Shown here: one piece after another, positions 45,243 through 57,947 of the stretch | How positions within the stretch are numbered: position 1 is the stretch's first letter | Layout of the letters: the number at the start of each line of letters is the position of its first letter | Source of the DNA: Terebella lapidaria | Taxonomy: Eukaryota; Annelida; Polychaeta; Terebellida; Terebellidae | Assembly (NCBI GenBank): GCA_949152475.1 | Contig: OX424570.1 | Coordinates: 8,978,181-9,042,180 of the forward strand | Direction of reading: 5' to 3' | Length of the DNA stretch: 64,000 bases | Position numbers and translations under genes: made by a program | Notes under the pieces: model-generated | The model's database searches: none | What the model saw: only the letters and a program-made list of their open reading frames with translations | Told to the model about the DNA's origin: nothing

Positions 45243-46916
45243 TTGGATAGTTTGATACTTAATCCATGTTATATGGGTAGTGCCAGGCCATATAGATTCT
45301 GAATACATTTGGAAGTGTTCCACGTCTTTATGCAAAAATTATCGATTGTTAAATTTAATGACAGACATGTGACGAATACATCATTCTGTTGCCTACGGCT
45401 GGAAGTGTCTACAATGTTGAAATAGTACCTGTGTAAACTAATATTTCATTGTCTCAAATGAAGTGAATATTATACAAGTTGAATGTCTTTATTTGCATAT
45501 GTTGATATTCTCATTTGTGTAATATTCCAATATTTTGGTCAACAGTTCCTACACAATAGGCAGTTAATATGCATTCGGACAAATAATGACAATGAAGGAA
45601 CCGATACACTCACAGCCAACTGGCAGCGGAAGGAAGTATACCCACAATTCAAACATATAAAGCCTTTATCAACTTGGTTTTCCACCAATTTTCAGAAAAT
45701 CACAATACATGACTGAGAAAGCAAGGTTTGTTGTTGAACAATGTTGGTGAATAAGATTGTGATCGTTGTAGACAATTTGTCGTAATAACCAGAGAAAACA
45801 AATTCCGAATAGAAGCGCGATGAGCTAAACCGATCACAGAGTCATTGGATGGACCATTATGATATAATAACAATAATTTCCAAGTAGCATGTTAGTAGAG
45901 CCTCATTGCCTGAGTGCGGGTAATGCATCCAGAACTCACGTTGCGTTTTCAGCCACGGCATTGTAATTTATGACGCAATTCAGCTGAGGACGCAATGCCC
46001 GTTAATATAATAGATATAAATGTCGGACTCGAACGCTTTACGTGTATGCTGCTAGCGAGCGTGGGTCCGCCTGTGTTATACAGTATTTTTTTACGACTAG
46101 CATGGTCTTCAATCCTGTCATGAATTGAGGATTAAACACCGATCGTGCTATGAATTGAAATATCGCACATCGAAAAGACTGAGATGATAATCTTCAAAAT
46201 TTGGCTGTATCGGTAGTAATAGATTGATACTTACATTCCCTTAGAACGTCTGGGGCCACACCAAAGACCAAAGATCACAAAAATTCCTAATTGTTTTGTG
46301 GTTCATTCTGGTGATCCTCTGAATGTTACCGTACAATATAATACTATAATATTGATCTATATATAGGGCTATTTTAGTCATATTGGATGAAGGAAAAATC
46401 GCCAACTGCATTCTTCGATCATTGTTTGTAGTGATGGGGGTCTCTGAAAAGTTTCTGTCAGATATTTTACAGGTATGTGCGAATGACAATTCATAATATT
46501 TCAACGACAATCTAATAATTTGAATTTCATCAAAATTTTTACCCAAGAGAATACAACGAATACAAGCCTACAAAAACCTCAATGGAACCGATACATGTGA
46601 GAGACATGATCACAGTCACTCGTTATGAAATAAAGAAACCGCGGAGGATCCCTGTTACTCGAGGGGTTCCTCTATTTTAAACAATACTTGCATTGTTCTC
46701 GCAGGTGTTTAATCAATGCTGTACCCGCAAGTACTGTATGGTATAAATAAAATGTGTAATGCCTGTCATAAAAGAAATTAAGAAGTTATGAAACATGAAG
46801 TTATGAATTCTCTCAGCAACGTTGGATAAAGCATGAGGAATTTTGTAACTTTTATTTTTCTCAGATATGCAGCAGTTAGGCACTTTCCAATCAAGGAACT
46901 GCGAAATATGGTACAG
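45243..46916. other. Spacer between genes B and D
   Basis: The part near gene B (to about 45420) is conserved promoter-type sequence. The part near gene D from about 46240 matches the 3' flank of gene C. Nothing else is recognised. Confidence 0.4.
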
Positions 46917-49900
46917 TCATTGCAGTTTATCATACAAATTTGGTGTCTCCACAGTGTTCACGTACACACTCGGGGCTTCGTACGTATTGGTGCCCTCTTG
47001 ATGACCTGGGAGTCCCGTGCGGGAAATCCCCACGTCCTCGTACTGTATGACGTCATTGGCTGGAGACGAGATTGTGAGATTTCCTGTAGATCCTTGGTCG
47101 ATGACGTCTGTATTTACACGGGTATGATCCTGTTCCATCCCTGTATTTTCATAATCTCTTGGGCCAGAGAGTTGAACAGTTTGACCAGCCTTACGAGATC
47201 TTCTGGACAAGTAATAGAAGTACCGAAAATTTGAAGAAACAAAGAATATTATACGTACATGCATTCGTCTTTACATATATAATTCTGTATGTAAAATGTA
47301 TTTCCGAGATCTCCTAGGCAATGCCATAAGTACCGAAAATCCAGACAAACAAAGAACATATATTTTTCTCTGCACGCATACTGGATGTAAATTGTATTTC
47401 CATGTGTTGCATAACAATATTAATGAACGATATATTTAAAATTTTTCAAACATATTTACCGAACAAGGATGATAACGAAAACCACCACAACACCGACCAC
47501 TATTGTGACCGACACTGCCACAGTCACAGCTGTAAATATTGGTGTATGGACATCATACCTATGGTTTAATGCTATGTTTATGGTGAAGAAACGCTGAATT
47601 ATTGTTGACTCCATATCAAGTAACAACTCGCACAATGAATTGAACCCATCATTATAAAAAAAATCTACTATCAGTATGTATAACCAAAAATCAGAAGGAA
47701 CCAAAAATTATACGATGAAAACAAAAACATCGAATCCGAATATGACGCCCACAAAATTTCCAATTATACCAACACATTTAAGGCCCACTTCAGTACCACA
47801 ATTGTTATAATCTAATGATTACGGTGCTTCGTGTACAAATACAAAACATACGATGTCAATGTGGATAACTACAGGTATCAGATGAACTCACTGGTGACAG
47901 GGAAGCCTGATCCAGGTTCAGTGTTGGTGTCAGAAGTAGCTGTAATGATGGGATTGGATGGTGCTCCAGTAGTGGACTGGTCTGTACTGTGGGTACTTCT
48001 CGTTAGTTGGTCGCTCTGTGTACTGTCTGGTGAGCTGCTAGCTTCTGGAAATTCAGATGTTCAACAAATGCACACTGAATGTGTTGCAGGCACATTTGTA
48101 TTTATGTTTCACGCAATATCTAATGCATGTGCTTGTGCCACTTACCCTCCATGCATAGAAAGTGTCGCATCCGCCGGAAACAGTCTTCAGCTACCCAGTT
48201 GTTTTGTTCACCAGAGTTCTCAAGAGACACGCATTCTCTGGGATATTCCCATATTGGTGTTTCTCACCAGAAGAAGAATCGCACCCTTTCAGAGTTCTCG
48301 GAATCTAGTGATCGGTATGTATTGATTTACTGTCAGTTTGTGCCAAGATATTTTAAGTAATATCCGCCCTTATAGAAAGGAAAACGATATAAAATAAACT
48401 GGTATATCACTTATATATTCAAAATATTCAATGGGAACTCGGAATGATGCAGTTTTTACCATTGTGTTTATCAGAGACCCATTCCCAGGTGTGACGGTTT
48501 ATTCCTAGCCACATTCTTTTGTGTCTGGAACTCTGATGGAATGTAAGTATCAATCAATTACCACCAATAGTCAGATTTTGATTATGCCAAAAACAAACGT
48601 GAAATAGAACATTTCGGAATAGAAACAAAGCCCGACCAAATAGTTTATCCACAGACACACTGGCGTCATCAGGGGCAGACAGTGTGTTAAATGTAGTTGT
48701 TTCTACTGTACACCTGATGGAATTAGTATACAACTGCCCAACAACCTATGAAAACAATTTAGAAATCTGAAACAACCCCCATGGAATAGATATATGACAA
48801 GTACATAAGTACCTAATCACAAGCCAGAAGGCTACTGAGTTGATGGTATCCTCGGGGACAGATTCAACGTCCGCCAGCAGTGACACCGACTCAGTGGTAT
48901 GAATGTAAGTATCAATCAATTACCACCAATAGTCAGATTTTGATTATGCCAAAAACAAACGTAAAATAGAACATAATGGAACTCCATTGTCATGTTGATG
49001 GCTTCCCGCAAAGTATCATTCATGACGTGTAGATAAGGTGTGTCACCACCATACTCCAGGTAGCAGTATGTCTGTTGGTCGTACCAGTTTCCGTTAATGT
49101 CGTAGACCACGTAGCACAGATCGTCAAACCACACTGACGTTTCTCCAGATAAACAAGAAACTGCCAAATGACGAACAAATAACACACTGATTTCAAAGTG
49201 TGGAGGGGTGTTGTATGGGTTTGCTAATGAATATTACAAATGTACTATGGATGCCTGAAAGTGAACAGCGATAGTAAAGGGAATGTATGAACGAAAGTTC
49301 ATAGCCTCTTTCCCGTGCATCTGGGGTTTGTTGATTGTAGTATCAGTTTCGCTGCTAGAATGAGCAAACACACCTGCATCTTGTGATTGGTACTGACACA
49401 CCCTGCGGGCGTTGCTATCGATTTCATCACAGTTATCGGACTGTAGAGCGCCATTTTTGAGTTCGAGGAAAAGGCAGCTGACATATGACTGACGTCCCTC
49501 TGGGTCCAGAGGTGATGGAACTATTTGTCGGTCATACAACTATGATAATTATATGCGTTTCAGATTGATTACATTCAGTTTGAGTATTTCGTGTAATGAG
49601 GAATGTAGGACTGTAAACACCATTACACGTCCATACGGATATATATATAGAGTTCACATTGATACTGAAACAAATATATACCCACATTGAGTGCCGTTCC
49701 TATAGCGCCAGACACTGTCATCACTCCTCCGTCCTGCCACCCAAACTACCGCAGACATTCCTAAATTTTTGATAATCTCCCGGGTCCTGTTTTGTGTCTC
49801 TATGTCACGGATGGTCGCCAGACCTGTCCCAATTGATTCGCAAGCTTCCTTGGCACCAGTCCAGTTCAGGCGAGAATCCGTGGTAGTCCTCCAGAGATAC

Positions 49901-50128
49901 ATACATGAGGTGGTGCTACAGTTAGTCGCAACCAGCTGCTGTTCAGCCGATGTCATGACAACTACACCTGGGAATGCAATGAAGAGAATGACATCAATCA
50001 TTATTCGATCCTAGCCTGAGATCAAAATAAACTGAGTTTATAATATTTATTATAAATATAATTTGAACAGGTAGTGGTATAAGCATACCTAATAACCATG
50101 AAGCCGTCCAGTATATTGTTTCCATCAT
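46917..50128 (-). pseudogene. Gene D: lectin-like receptor pseudogene (tail type II)
   Basis: Exons: signal 50089-50128, 1a 49686-49967, 1b 49374-49520, 2a split into 48977-49160 and about 48470-48533, 2b 48146-48304, stalk about 47895-48055, membrane 47460-47529, tail 46917-47202. Exons 1a and 1b are open. Exon 2a is cut by a 443-bp insert of 364-bp-unit DNA, has one extra base in an A run near 48515, and has lost its donor (G followed by ATAAAC). Exon 2b has TGA at 48264-48266, where B and E have CGA. The tail is intact: YENTG, QYEDVG, TYEAP, YVNTV and YDKL. YEN and YVN fit the Grb2-type Y-x-N pattern and YDKL fits Y-x-x-L. Domain 1 could still be made as a truncated soluble product. Confidence 0.8.
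48534..48976. mobile_element. 443-bp insert of 364-bp-unit DNA in exon 2a of gene D
   Basis: One full unit (48539-48900) plus a 76-bp start of the next. TGGAACTC lies on both sides (48526-48533 and 48977-48984). The 8-bp duplication suggests a hAT-like or circle-type insertion, meaning the unit is mobile. Confidence 0.75.
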
Positions 50129-50247
50129 AATTATTAATTTATCCAATTCCCTTTCCAAAAGCCAAAGTCGAAAACGGCCTGACACGGCGCACTGCTAGTA
50201 GAAATGAGAAACGCTGGAGTTATGTATTGAATCCTCTGTCAGACAAC

Positions 50248-50255
50248 CAGGAAGT
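50248..50255 (+). promoter_or_regulatory. Conserved ETS-like site upstream of gene D
   Basis: CAGGAAGT about 120 bp before the start codon, in the shared upstream block. Confidence 0.4.
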
Positions 50256-53179
50256 TTAAAGTTATAGCTATATATAGTTAAAACAGCCAGCCAATGTAGC
50301 TTTTACTAGGCCCTATATATCTTGTATACATTTGACAGTGTTTCAGGTCTGTAAAGAACGTATTGTTGATTAGTAAAATGCTGTCATACAAAAAAAAATT
50401 GCCTGAACCATGACATTTTGTATAATGTCTACTTTTTCAAGGTTATTTCAATCATAATTCAATACTTAAAAGTTAGTTATCAGTATTTTTTTCACCCTTG
50501 CTGACAGACATTGCTCGGTCGTGTATCATACAGTGTGTGCATGTACTTGATGCCCAATGAAAATACAAGACGCTTCACTTCATGATCACCGATTTATGAC
50601 ATGAGACCCTTGCATGAAGATGAAATCATAACCGCAATAATCCATTGCATACACTTCATATGGACATTAAAATATCGATCAACAGTGGTTTAGTGAATGG
50701 AATAAAACCAGAATATTGCTCATAATTAATACCCTCCCGGCAATGCACAATGAATGCAACCAATAATGTTTAAGTGTGATCAAAATTGATGACTTGATCA
50801 CTAATAATTGTATATCATAATTTATTTACTGTCAAGTTTGTCTCGTTTTCATGACATGTACCTTTCTGTATCAAGTTAAGCAATGATCAATAGACGATAT
50901 ACAATATATAGCCCAATGGTTGGAGGCTATTATTACTTACTGTTATGGATCATAAACAAGAAAGAATTGCACAGCTTCGTTCAAATGATGCTGATATATT
51001 TCTCCAGGTTTGGCCTCTTGAAATATCCAGCTTGGCCAGGAAAATGTTTGATGTGTGATGTCATTGCAACACAATTATGCTACATTTCAATTTCATTTCA
51101 ATCCTTACAGAAGTATTTTGTACACGGGGAATCATAATGATTGCCCTATCGTATTTCACGACATTATTGCACATTATGATCACAGCACATCAGAAATACA
51201 TAGAACAATTTGGTGACGCTATGATTCTCATGGTGACATGATGACACGACCTTGAAATACATGCATGAAATACTTACCAGATTCACATTTGTGATCAATA
51301 TCGGCTGGGAGAAATCGGGATACATTAAGAACAAAAATAAATACATCATACGACACACACCGCACCACTGGAACAGCACAATATAACATGGTATGAGAAT
51401 GTATTGGTTATACAAATCGCCTCTATATGGTGTACGACGACGGCCATTTTTGGATTTCGGGTTTTCACATATGAAAAGAAGGCGAAAACGCGAAAACTTA
51501 AGAGTTTGAAGCGAAAACTCGAAGGACGAGGCAACAACTCAAAGTCCGACAAAGGATAAGGTCGAAAAGTAAAAAAAAAACACGATTCGAAAAAAAATGA
51601 AAACACGAAGCAAAAAAAGTCAAGATTGAATTTCGGTATAATTTTGCTTCGTAATTTCGTTATACCGCTTCGTGTCTCCGTTATTTCGCCAAAAATTATC
51701 GTATAATATGTGTGCATGCGCAGTATTACACACCAAATTAACGTTACAGTAACTCGGACCAATCGGGGCGGGGGGGGGGGGGTGTGGATGAACGGGCGGG
51801 GCGAGGAGTGTGTGTGTGTGGCGGGAGGGGGGTTGCATTGCAGAGGAACTAAACTGATTGAATTTCATTTCATAGTATACATTATTTTATAGGGCACTAT
51901 ACATTTTATTGGCCTGACATCAATGATTAGGTGCCCCTCATGGGCAATAATAGGTTGAGAACAGAAAATCCCCGTCAAGGGTTATTTCCGGAAAACAGCG
52001 ATTTGCTATAAGGTGGCATGAAGCACACGTTAATGCGCATCGTCTGTCTATGTAGTAGATAGAGCACGATCATCCGTGGGTATGGCTCTGTCTGACTGGT
52101 CTGTCTGACTTGTACCACGGGTTCACTCAAGCGTGTTCCTGTATTCCACGGTAGTCAGTGGTATATGTTGAATAGACCACAGTCTGGCCTATTGTTAAAC
52201 GTGTCAACCGTGGTACAAAGTGCAATGAAACCACGTAAGACCCCAGGGTTCTGTATTTGTCAAGTCTCGAAATACCAACATTGTGCGCTGTTCAATGAAG
52301 CGAAAGTCAAGATAAAATGTCAACGCACAAGCAAGTTTAAAATTACATGCGGCATTCATTTAGGTTCTTTATTCGCGTCATAAAACTGGACCAGAATACC
52401 GCTGCATACTTCACAATGGGACATTAAAGCGGTATAATGAGCTGCACTTTATATCTAATTTTGATTTTATATCTGCACAAATTTAAACACCACTTACATG
52501 AATATATGTCAGGAGTATACATGAAAATATACTCCTGACATTTAAAATGTGTAGCTATCGGGAAATACCCTTCAATTTTTATTGGTGAATGTCTTGTTAG
52601 ATTGTAATTTCTAAAGATGTCCTAGATTTAATTCAAAATCAAGACTACTATTATCTCCAACTGAATAACTCGTTCTGTATGATTATATGATGGCTCCTGT
52701 ATTGAACAATATTCCATATTGTATAGAAATCCAAATCCAAAGGGCAAGTACCTTTTTATCTTCCATCCCAAACAACGCACCAAGATGTATATATGATGAA
52801 AAATGTATTTCATGTATTACATTATATCATACAGATATAATAACAGATGGACGTCTTCGGTCGCCAAATACATTGACTCGTAGAATTCCATACAATATCT
52901 CGAAAGAAAAAAAAAACATTGCCTTGAGGTGAACGGCCTAGCACAAACCAGGAAGTTGCTAGTTAGTTTTACACCACACAGAGTATTTCTATTCTATCTA
53001 AACAAAACTTTACCAAGATATGTACAAAGACATAAAAATGGTCAACGCAAATACCAAAACCCATAGAATACCACAGTAATGGAATGTCAATACCAAAATA
53101 TACAAGTAACGGTATATAGTGTCAGAAAGATTTCATCAAATATCACAATCAAATAACTGAGCATAGGAATGTGTTCACG
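50256..53179. other. Spacer D-E, left copy of the tandem duplication
   Basis: Matches 57941-60851. It contains a CGAAAAC-rich, A-rich stretch (51465-51640), a run of 15 G plus GT repeats (51765-51830), and a 14-bp-stem hairpin (52506-52541). No gene is recognised. Identity to the other copy rises from about 90% on the left to nearly complete on the right, by eye. Confidence 0.55.
52506..52541. repeat. Perfect hairpin, copy 1
   Basis: ATGTCAGGAGTATA, an 8-base loop, then TATACTCCTGACAT. The same hairpin is at 60179-60214. Confidence 0.7.
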
Positions 53180-54701
53180 CTACAATACGTCTTTCATGTC
53201 AGCGTTGGTCTGTTTCGTTGGCACAACAAGAGCATAGACTTCTCCAGATGGCGCGACTGTGTGGGTTGTCATGGCAGCCGGGGCCCTATCAGTTGCCCTA
53301 CCAACAGACTCCTCCCCCTCTGATGAGGCCTTACCACTCTTACGTTCTGGCATGGCATATACCGCCCCACTATCTGCCACTTCATGTCGCGTGGCAACCC
53401 TGCTGACCAGGACCGCCTGTTGCCATGGCGACCATAGGGACTTGCGAGACACCGTAGAGGGAGTTATCCACGCAAATATCTTCCTGATCGACAGGGGGTG
53501 GGTTGTACTCTCCGTATGGGGTGATGGTGTCACTATGGGTACCGTCTGGGTCCGCCGTCGAGTATGGAGATTCGTGCGATCTTTGTTCCGTGCTTGACTT
53601 ATTGTTCTTGCGTTTTCTGTGGGATTACGAAAGGGGTCAATTTTGTGAAAGCGGAAATAATACGAAAGTGATTCGATGTATTCTCAAAACTAGCCGCCTT
53701 AGACAATAACGCAATTCATTTTATAGCAAATGTTGAGAAGTATTTTAATTCTCATTGGTCTTTGGTATGGCCGGAAACGATATGTACTTTTGTTACATTG
53801 CTGAACACTAATGCAAGTATTTAACAATACAAGCAATATTCCGAAGACCTACCTGATTACAAGGATGACAACAATAATCATGACGATTACAGCAATACCG
53901 ACGGGGACCACCACAGCTACAACTGTGAATATGAATATGAAGTATCTACAATGATGCTCACACATCAGTTACGAAGCAAAAACATCCTGAACAGATTAAT
54001 AGCCACAGGTAATGGATGAACTCACTGATGACAGGGAAGCCTGATCCAGGTTGAGCCTGTTGGTCAGGAGTCGCTGCCGTATCGAGTGTCCCAGTGGTGG
54101 GCTGGTCTGTACCGTGAGTAGTTATTGGTGGCTGGTCGTTTTGTGTATTGTCCGGTGAGGTGCTAATTTCTTGAAATTCTGGTATGTAGAAAATGCAGAA
54201 TTAAGGGCCATTTATACTGCGCTTTCAAAAGCGAGTCCCTAGCGATTCGCCGGCAATTCGCTTTATGGTGTTGTGTTTTGTTAGCCTCTGACGACATGAT
54301 AACTGATAGTGGATCTGTCTGATTGATACAGCAGATAAGGGTAAATAATATATCAAAATAGTACTGGTAAAAAAGGGTAACATGTTTCGTTTTCATTACA
54401 TTATCCCATACACGTCGGTCATGATAGATAGAAGACGGCTATATGCGGCACCGAAGGGAGAATGATTTCTGGGAATCTCCTGATGCCAAAAATCTATAAT
54501 ATAACACGTATGCACAAAATAACTTAGAAACAGAAAAAGAAAGAATGTCGATGGGTCTATATCTAATGCGACACAATCGGGAAGCCCATATTCAGGCACA
54601 TAGGCCTAATAACCAGCGTACAGTGTATGTTAATTCAGTGTGAATATCCATAAATATTTATAAAATATACCAGACTCCATATGATGGACCTTAAATACTA
54701 G

Positions 54702-54703
<2 letters not shown>

Positions 54704-54780
<77 letters not shown>
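54704..54780. repeat. (TA)n microsatellite
   Basis: About 77 bp of uninterrupted TA. The other copy of the duplication (near 62390-62425) has only a short interrupted TA stretch, so the expansion is recent or the tract is unstable. Confidence 0.95.
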
Positions 54781-54783
<3 letters not shown>

Positions 54784-54822
54784 CAGTGTGATTGCCAATT
54801 TTATGCGGCGTGAATAAGATAT

Positions 54823-55098
54823 CTATGACGTTGTCCCAAATCTTTCACATTCAATTATATAAGACCACCACTTTTCTATCAGATCCTCGAAACATTCCAC
54901 GGAAATTCTCGTGCAGTTTTGAAAATAATCTAGGTCTTCTTTTGCTAGATTCTCTACAAGTGTACGATATTCTCCTATCTCGTCCCTTTTAGTGCAAAAA
55001 TCTCGTATGTAGGAGTTTCTTGTGCTCTTTTTCCTTATACGATAGTATAGTAGAATGGATGATACTATTTTTTGCCTATTCAAAATAGCTTGGGCCAT
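54823..55098 (-). CDS. Fragment of Harbinger-like transposase N-terminus
   Basis: 91 codons. The stretch EYRTLVENLAKEDLDYF, with CTRISVECFEDLI following, resembles the region before the DDE domain in PIF/Harbinger transposases (a helix with D-x-x-x-F and R/M-S/T-x-x-x-F-x-x-L). The catalytic domain is absent, so the element is non-autonomous. Identification is from pattern only. Confidence 0.45.
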   Translation of the reverse strand: MAQAILNRQKIVSSILLYYRIRKKSTRNSYIRDFCTKRDEIGEYRTLVENLAKEDLDYFQNCTRISVECFEDLIEKWWSYIIECERFGTTS

Positions 55099-57338
55099 TT
55101 ATCGGAAATCGCCGGATGTCGTCGGAAATCTTTCAAATAAATCAAATTTGTTTACTCATATCTCTATATGCGAACAATCAGTGTGAGATAATATACTGTA
55201 ATAGAACAATAGTAAACCAAGCGTAGGGTTAATTAAGCTAGTATCGTCGGCGAATCGCTAGCGATTCGCTTTTCAATGAAAGCGAAGCGAAAGCGATGTA
55301 GTATAAATGGCCCTTAAGGGTGATGAAGGCACACGCATGTTTAGTGCTATAATGCGTTTGTGTGTCATATACCTTTCATGCACAGAAAGTGTTGCCTCCT
55401 CCCACCACAGTTTCCAGCTTTCCAGTTATTTTGTTTACCAGATTTCCTCAGAGTTACACATTGACCAGAATTGTCTCTTTTTGGTGCTCCTCGCCAGAAG
55501 AAGAACCGCATCCTTTGGTTCCTTGGAATCTGCTAGAACAAATGTGCTTACTATTACAGTGCTATATTGTTGGATATCCACTTGTTGCGTCAAGGTGTGC
55601 TTTCAAGGTGTGTTGTTGGTTTTTTTGACAATATACATTTCATGCGTTCGTAAAACTACCCACCATAGCAGACTCACACACATAATAGCAATTATTGAAT
55701 TTCTCAGCATATCTCGATTCTACAACATATTTTTTTACTCATAAACGATTACATAACTGGAAAATCTACCGAAATCCAAAACAAATACACGGTATTCTAG
55801 CACGATTGAGTATAGAGATTTACGTCATAAAATAATATCGTTATAAACCAAACCAAAATCATTCAAAAGTCAGCTATAAAGAGTATGCATTGTACCGATA
55901 AGAATATCAGATTGTAGCAATAACGAAATTCCGCTAAATAGGAAGAATTTAATTACGGTGCGATGGAGCCGCGGTAGTTAATGGTGGGTTATATTATGAA
56001 CAAACACATTATTACGGCATCAGGAAATATTCTCACCAAAAACCCACTCCCAGGGATGACGGTCTATTCCGAGCCACATTCTCCGGTGATCAATTTTTTT
56101 CATCGCAGACGTCAAAATTATTTTATCCCACAAAGTATTATTCAAGACGTGTAGATAAGGCGTGTCTCCAGCATACTTCAGGTAGCAGTAGGTCTGTTGA
56201 TCGTACCAGTCTCCCTTAACGTCGTAGATCACGTAGCACAGATCGTCAAACCCTACTGAACTTTCTCCTGCTCCACAGGACCCTGCCATATAACGAACAA
56301 ACACGTTTTCCTCAACATGGAAACGATATTTTCATCCTGTGTGGGGGTTTGGTAGAGATCGCGCCCATGCTCACAAATAAACAAATTTCACAGCTGCAGT
56401 CCCGATTGTCTGGATTTTTTATTTGTATAAATTAGGTCATTGTTGTTCATTTCCAGTTGTCCAGCTGCCCAAATGAACTAACATACCTATATTTTCTGGC
56501 TGGTACTGACACACCCTGCGGGCATTGCTGTCGGTTTCATTACAGTTGTCAGACTGCAGGGCATCAGTTCCGAGTTCGAGAAAAAGACAGCTGACATATG
56601 GTGGAGATCCCACTGGGTCCTTAGGTGTTGGAACTGTGTGTGGGTTATACAAGAATGAAACTTCATGCAATTCAGATTGATTTCATTTAGCCTAAGTCGT
56701 GTGTGCAATGAAGAATCCAGAGCGTCATTACACTTTAATATTAATACTTATATAGAGCTAACATTGATACCGATACAAATAATACCCACATTGAGTGCCG
56801 TCCCTATACCGCCAGACACTATCACTACTCCTCCGTCCTGCCACCCAGACTCTCGCAGACACATTTAAGTTTTTGATAATCTCCCGGGTCCTGTTCTGTG
56901 TTTCTATGTTACGGATGGTCGCCAGACTTGTCCCGTTTGATTCGCATGCGGCCTTGGCATCGGTCCAGTTCAGGCGGGAAGTCATGGCAGTCTCCCAGAG
57001 ATACAGACATGAGGTGGTGCTACAGTTAGTCGCAACCAGCTGGGGATCAGCCGTTGTCAAGGCAACTGCACCTGGGAATGAAGAGAATGACATCAATCAT
57101 TATTCGATCCTAGCATGAGATCAAAATAATCTGAGTTTGATATTTATTATAAATCAATTTTGAACATATAGGGGTATAAACATACCTAATACCCATGAGG
57201 CCGTCCAGTATATTGTTTCCAGCATAATTATTAATTGATCCAACTCCCTTTCCAAAAGTCGAAAACCGCCTGACCCGGCACACTGCTAGTTGAAATGAGA
57301 ACCGCTGGAGTTATGTATTGAACCCTCTGTCAGACAAC

Positions 57339-57346
57339 CAGGAAGT
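57339..57346 (+). promoter_or_regulatory. Conserved ETS-like site upstream of gene E
   Basis: CAGGAAGT about 114 bp before the start codon. The 588-bp insert lies only 6 bp upstream of it. Confidence 0.4.
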
Positions 57347-57352
57347 TTAAAG

Positions 57353-57940
57353 TTAAGTATTTGTTAAAGAATGAGACAGAGTGCCATCGCGAATATAAAG
57401 AACGACGGCCGAAGGCCGGGGTTGCAATACAATAACTGTTCTTTATTTGCTTGTGTACACATATACTGAGTACTACTCAATGTCAAAGTATACCACGTTG
57501 AGATTCCCACACGCCAGAAAATGCGCTCATTTTGAACGTTGGAAGCCAGGAGGTCACAACGTCAAAATGGATAGACTCGTTATTTATGACACAACACACA
57601 TGCGGAATCAAATATGGAACGACAATCTCGCTGTTTTGCTACTACAACACAGGGAAAAAGTGTACGACGCTATTTTAAAAAAAGTATAGCAGGGAATGTC
57701 GAACGCACTGCTCCTGAACATGTGTCATATAACACATCTACTGAAGAAATTTCAAACGAGGAGCTCACGTACACCGTTCTTTATTTTAGGTTATGCAGTG
57801 CTTTATTTTCGGTCATGCAGTGCTTTATTTTCGGTCATGCAGTGCTTTATTTTAGGTAATGCAGTGCTTTATTTGCAAGTGATCGTTCTTTCTTTGATAT
57901 AACGCACACATTATACAATGGATACATCGACACAAAGTAT
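57353..57940. mobile_element. 588-bp insertion in gene E 5' flank
   Basis: Absent from the gene D copy at about 50260. TTTAAAG lies on both sides (57346-57352 and 57941-57947). It contains the palindromic CGGCCGAAGGCCG and about four ~22-bp repeats around TGCAGTGCTTTATTTT. An 80-codon frame at 57447-57689 (plus strand) has no match I know. Element class unknown. Confidence 0.6.
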
Positions 57941-57947
57941 TTTAAAG

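Larger units (their letters stand above)
54205..55313. mobile_element. 1.1-kb Harbinger-like element in gene E intron
   Basis: GGGCCATTTATACT at the left and AGTATAAATGGCCC at the right, with TTAA on both sides (54201-54204 and 55314-55317). Subterminal GCGAATCGCTAGCGATTCGC-type motifs are present. A minus-strand ORF at 54823-55098 has a PIF/Harbinger-like transposase N-terminus. A TTAA target is unusual for Harbinger, which prefers TWA. Confidence 0.6.
53180..57225 (-). pseudogene. Gene E: lectin-like receptor, damaged (tail type I)
   Basis: Exons: signal 57186-57225, 1a 56790-57071, 1b 56487-56633, 2a 56037-56282, 2b 55373-55529, stalk 54026-54178, membrane 53853-53922, tail 53180-53616. 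Exons 1a to 2a are open and well conserved (WVAGRRS, SDNCNET, WYDQQTYCYL, MWLGIDRHPWEWV). Exon 2b is 157 nt, where B has 162 and D 159, so it is out of phase and reaches a stop early. In the tail exon a 5-base GGCTC present in gene F is missing at 53418, giving TGA at 53382-53384 and removing the YAMP and YALV tyrosines. Unless alternative splicing bypasses these, the product is a truncated, probably soluble domain-1 protein. The tail before the stop has YST, YSD, YGEY and NSLYGVS. Confidence 0.75.
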
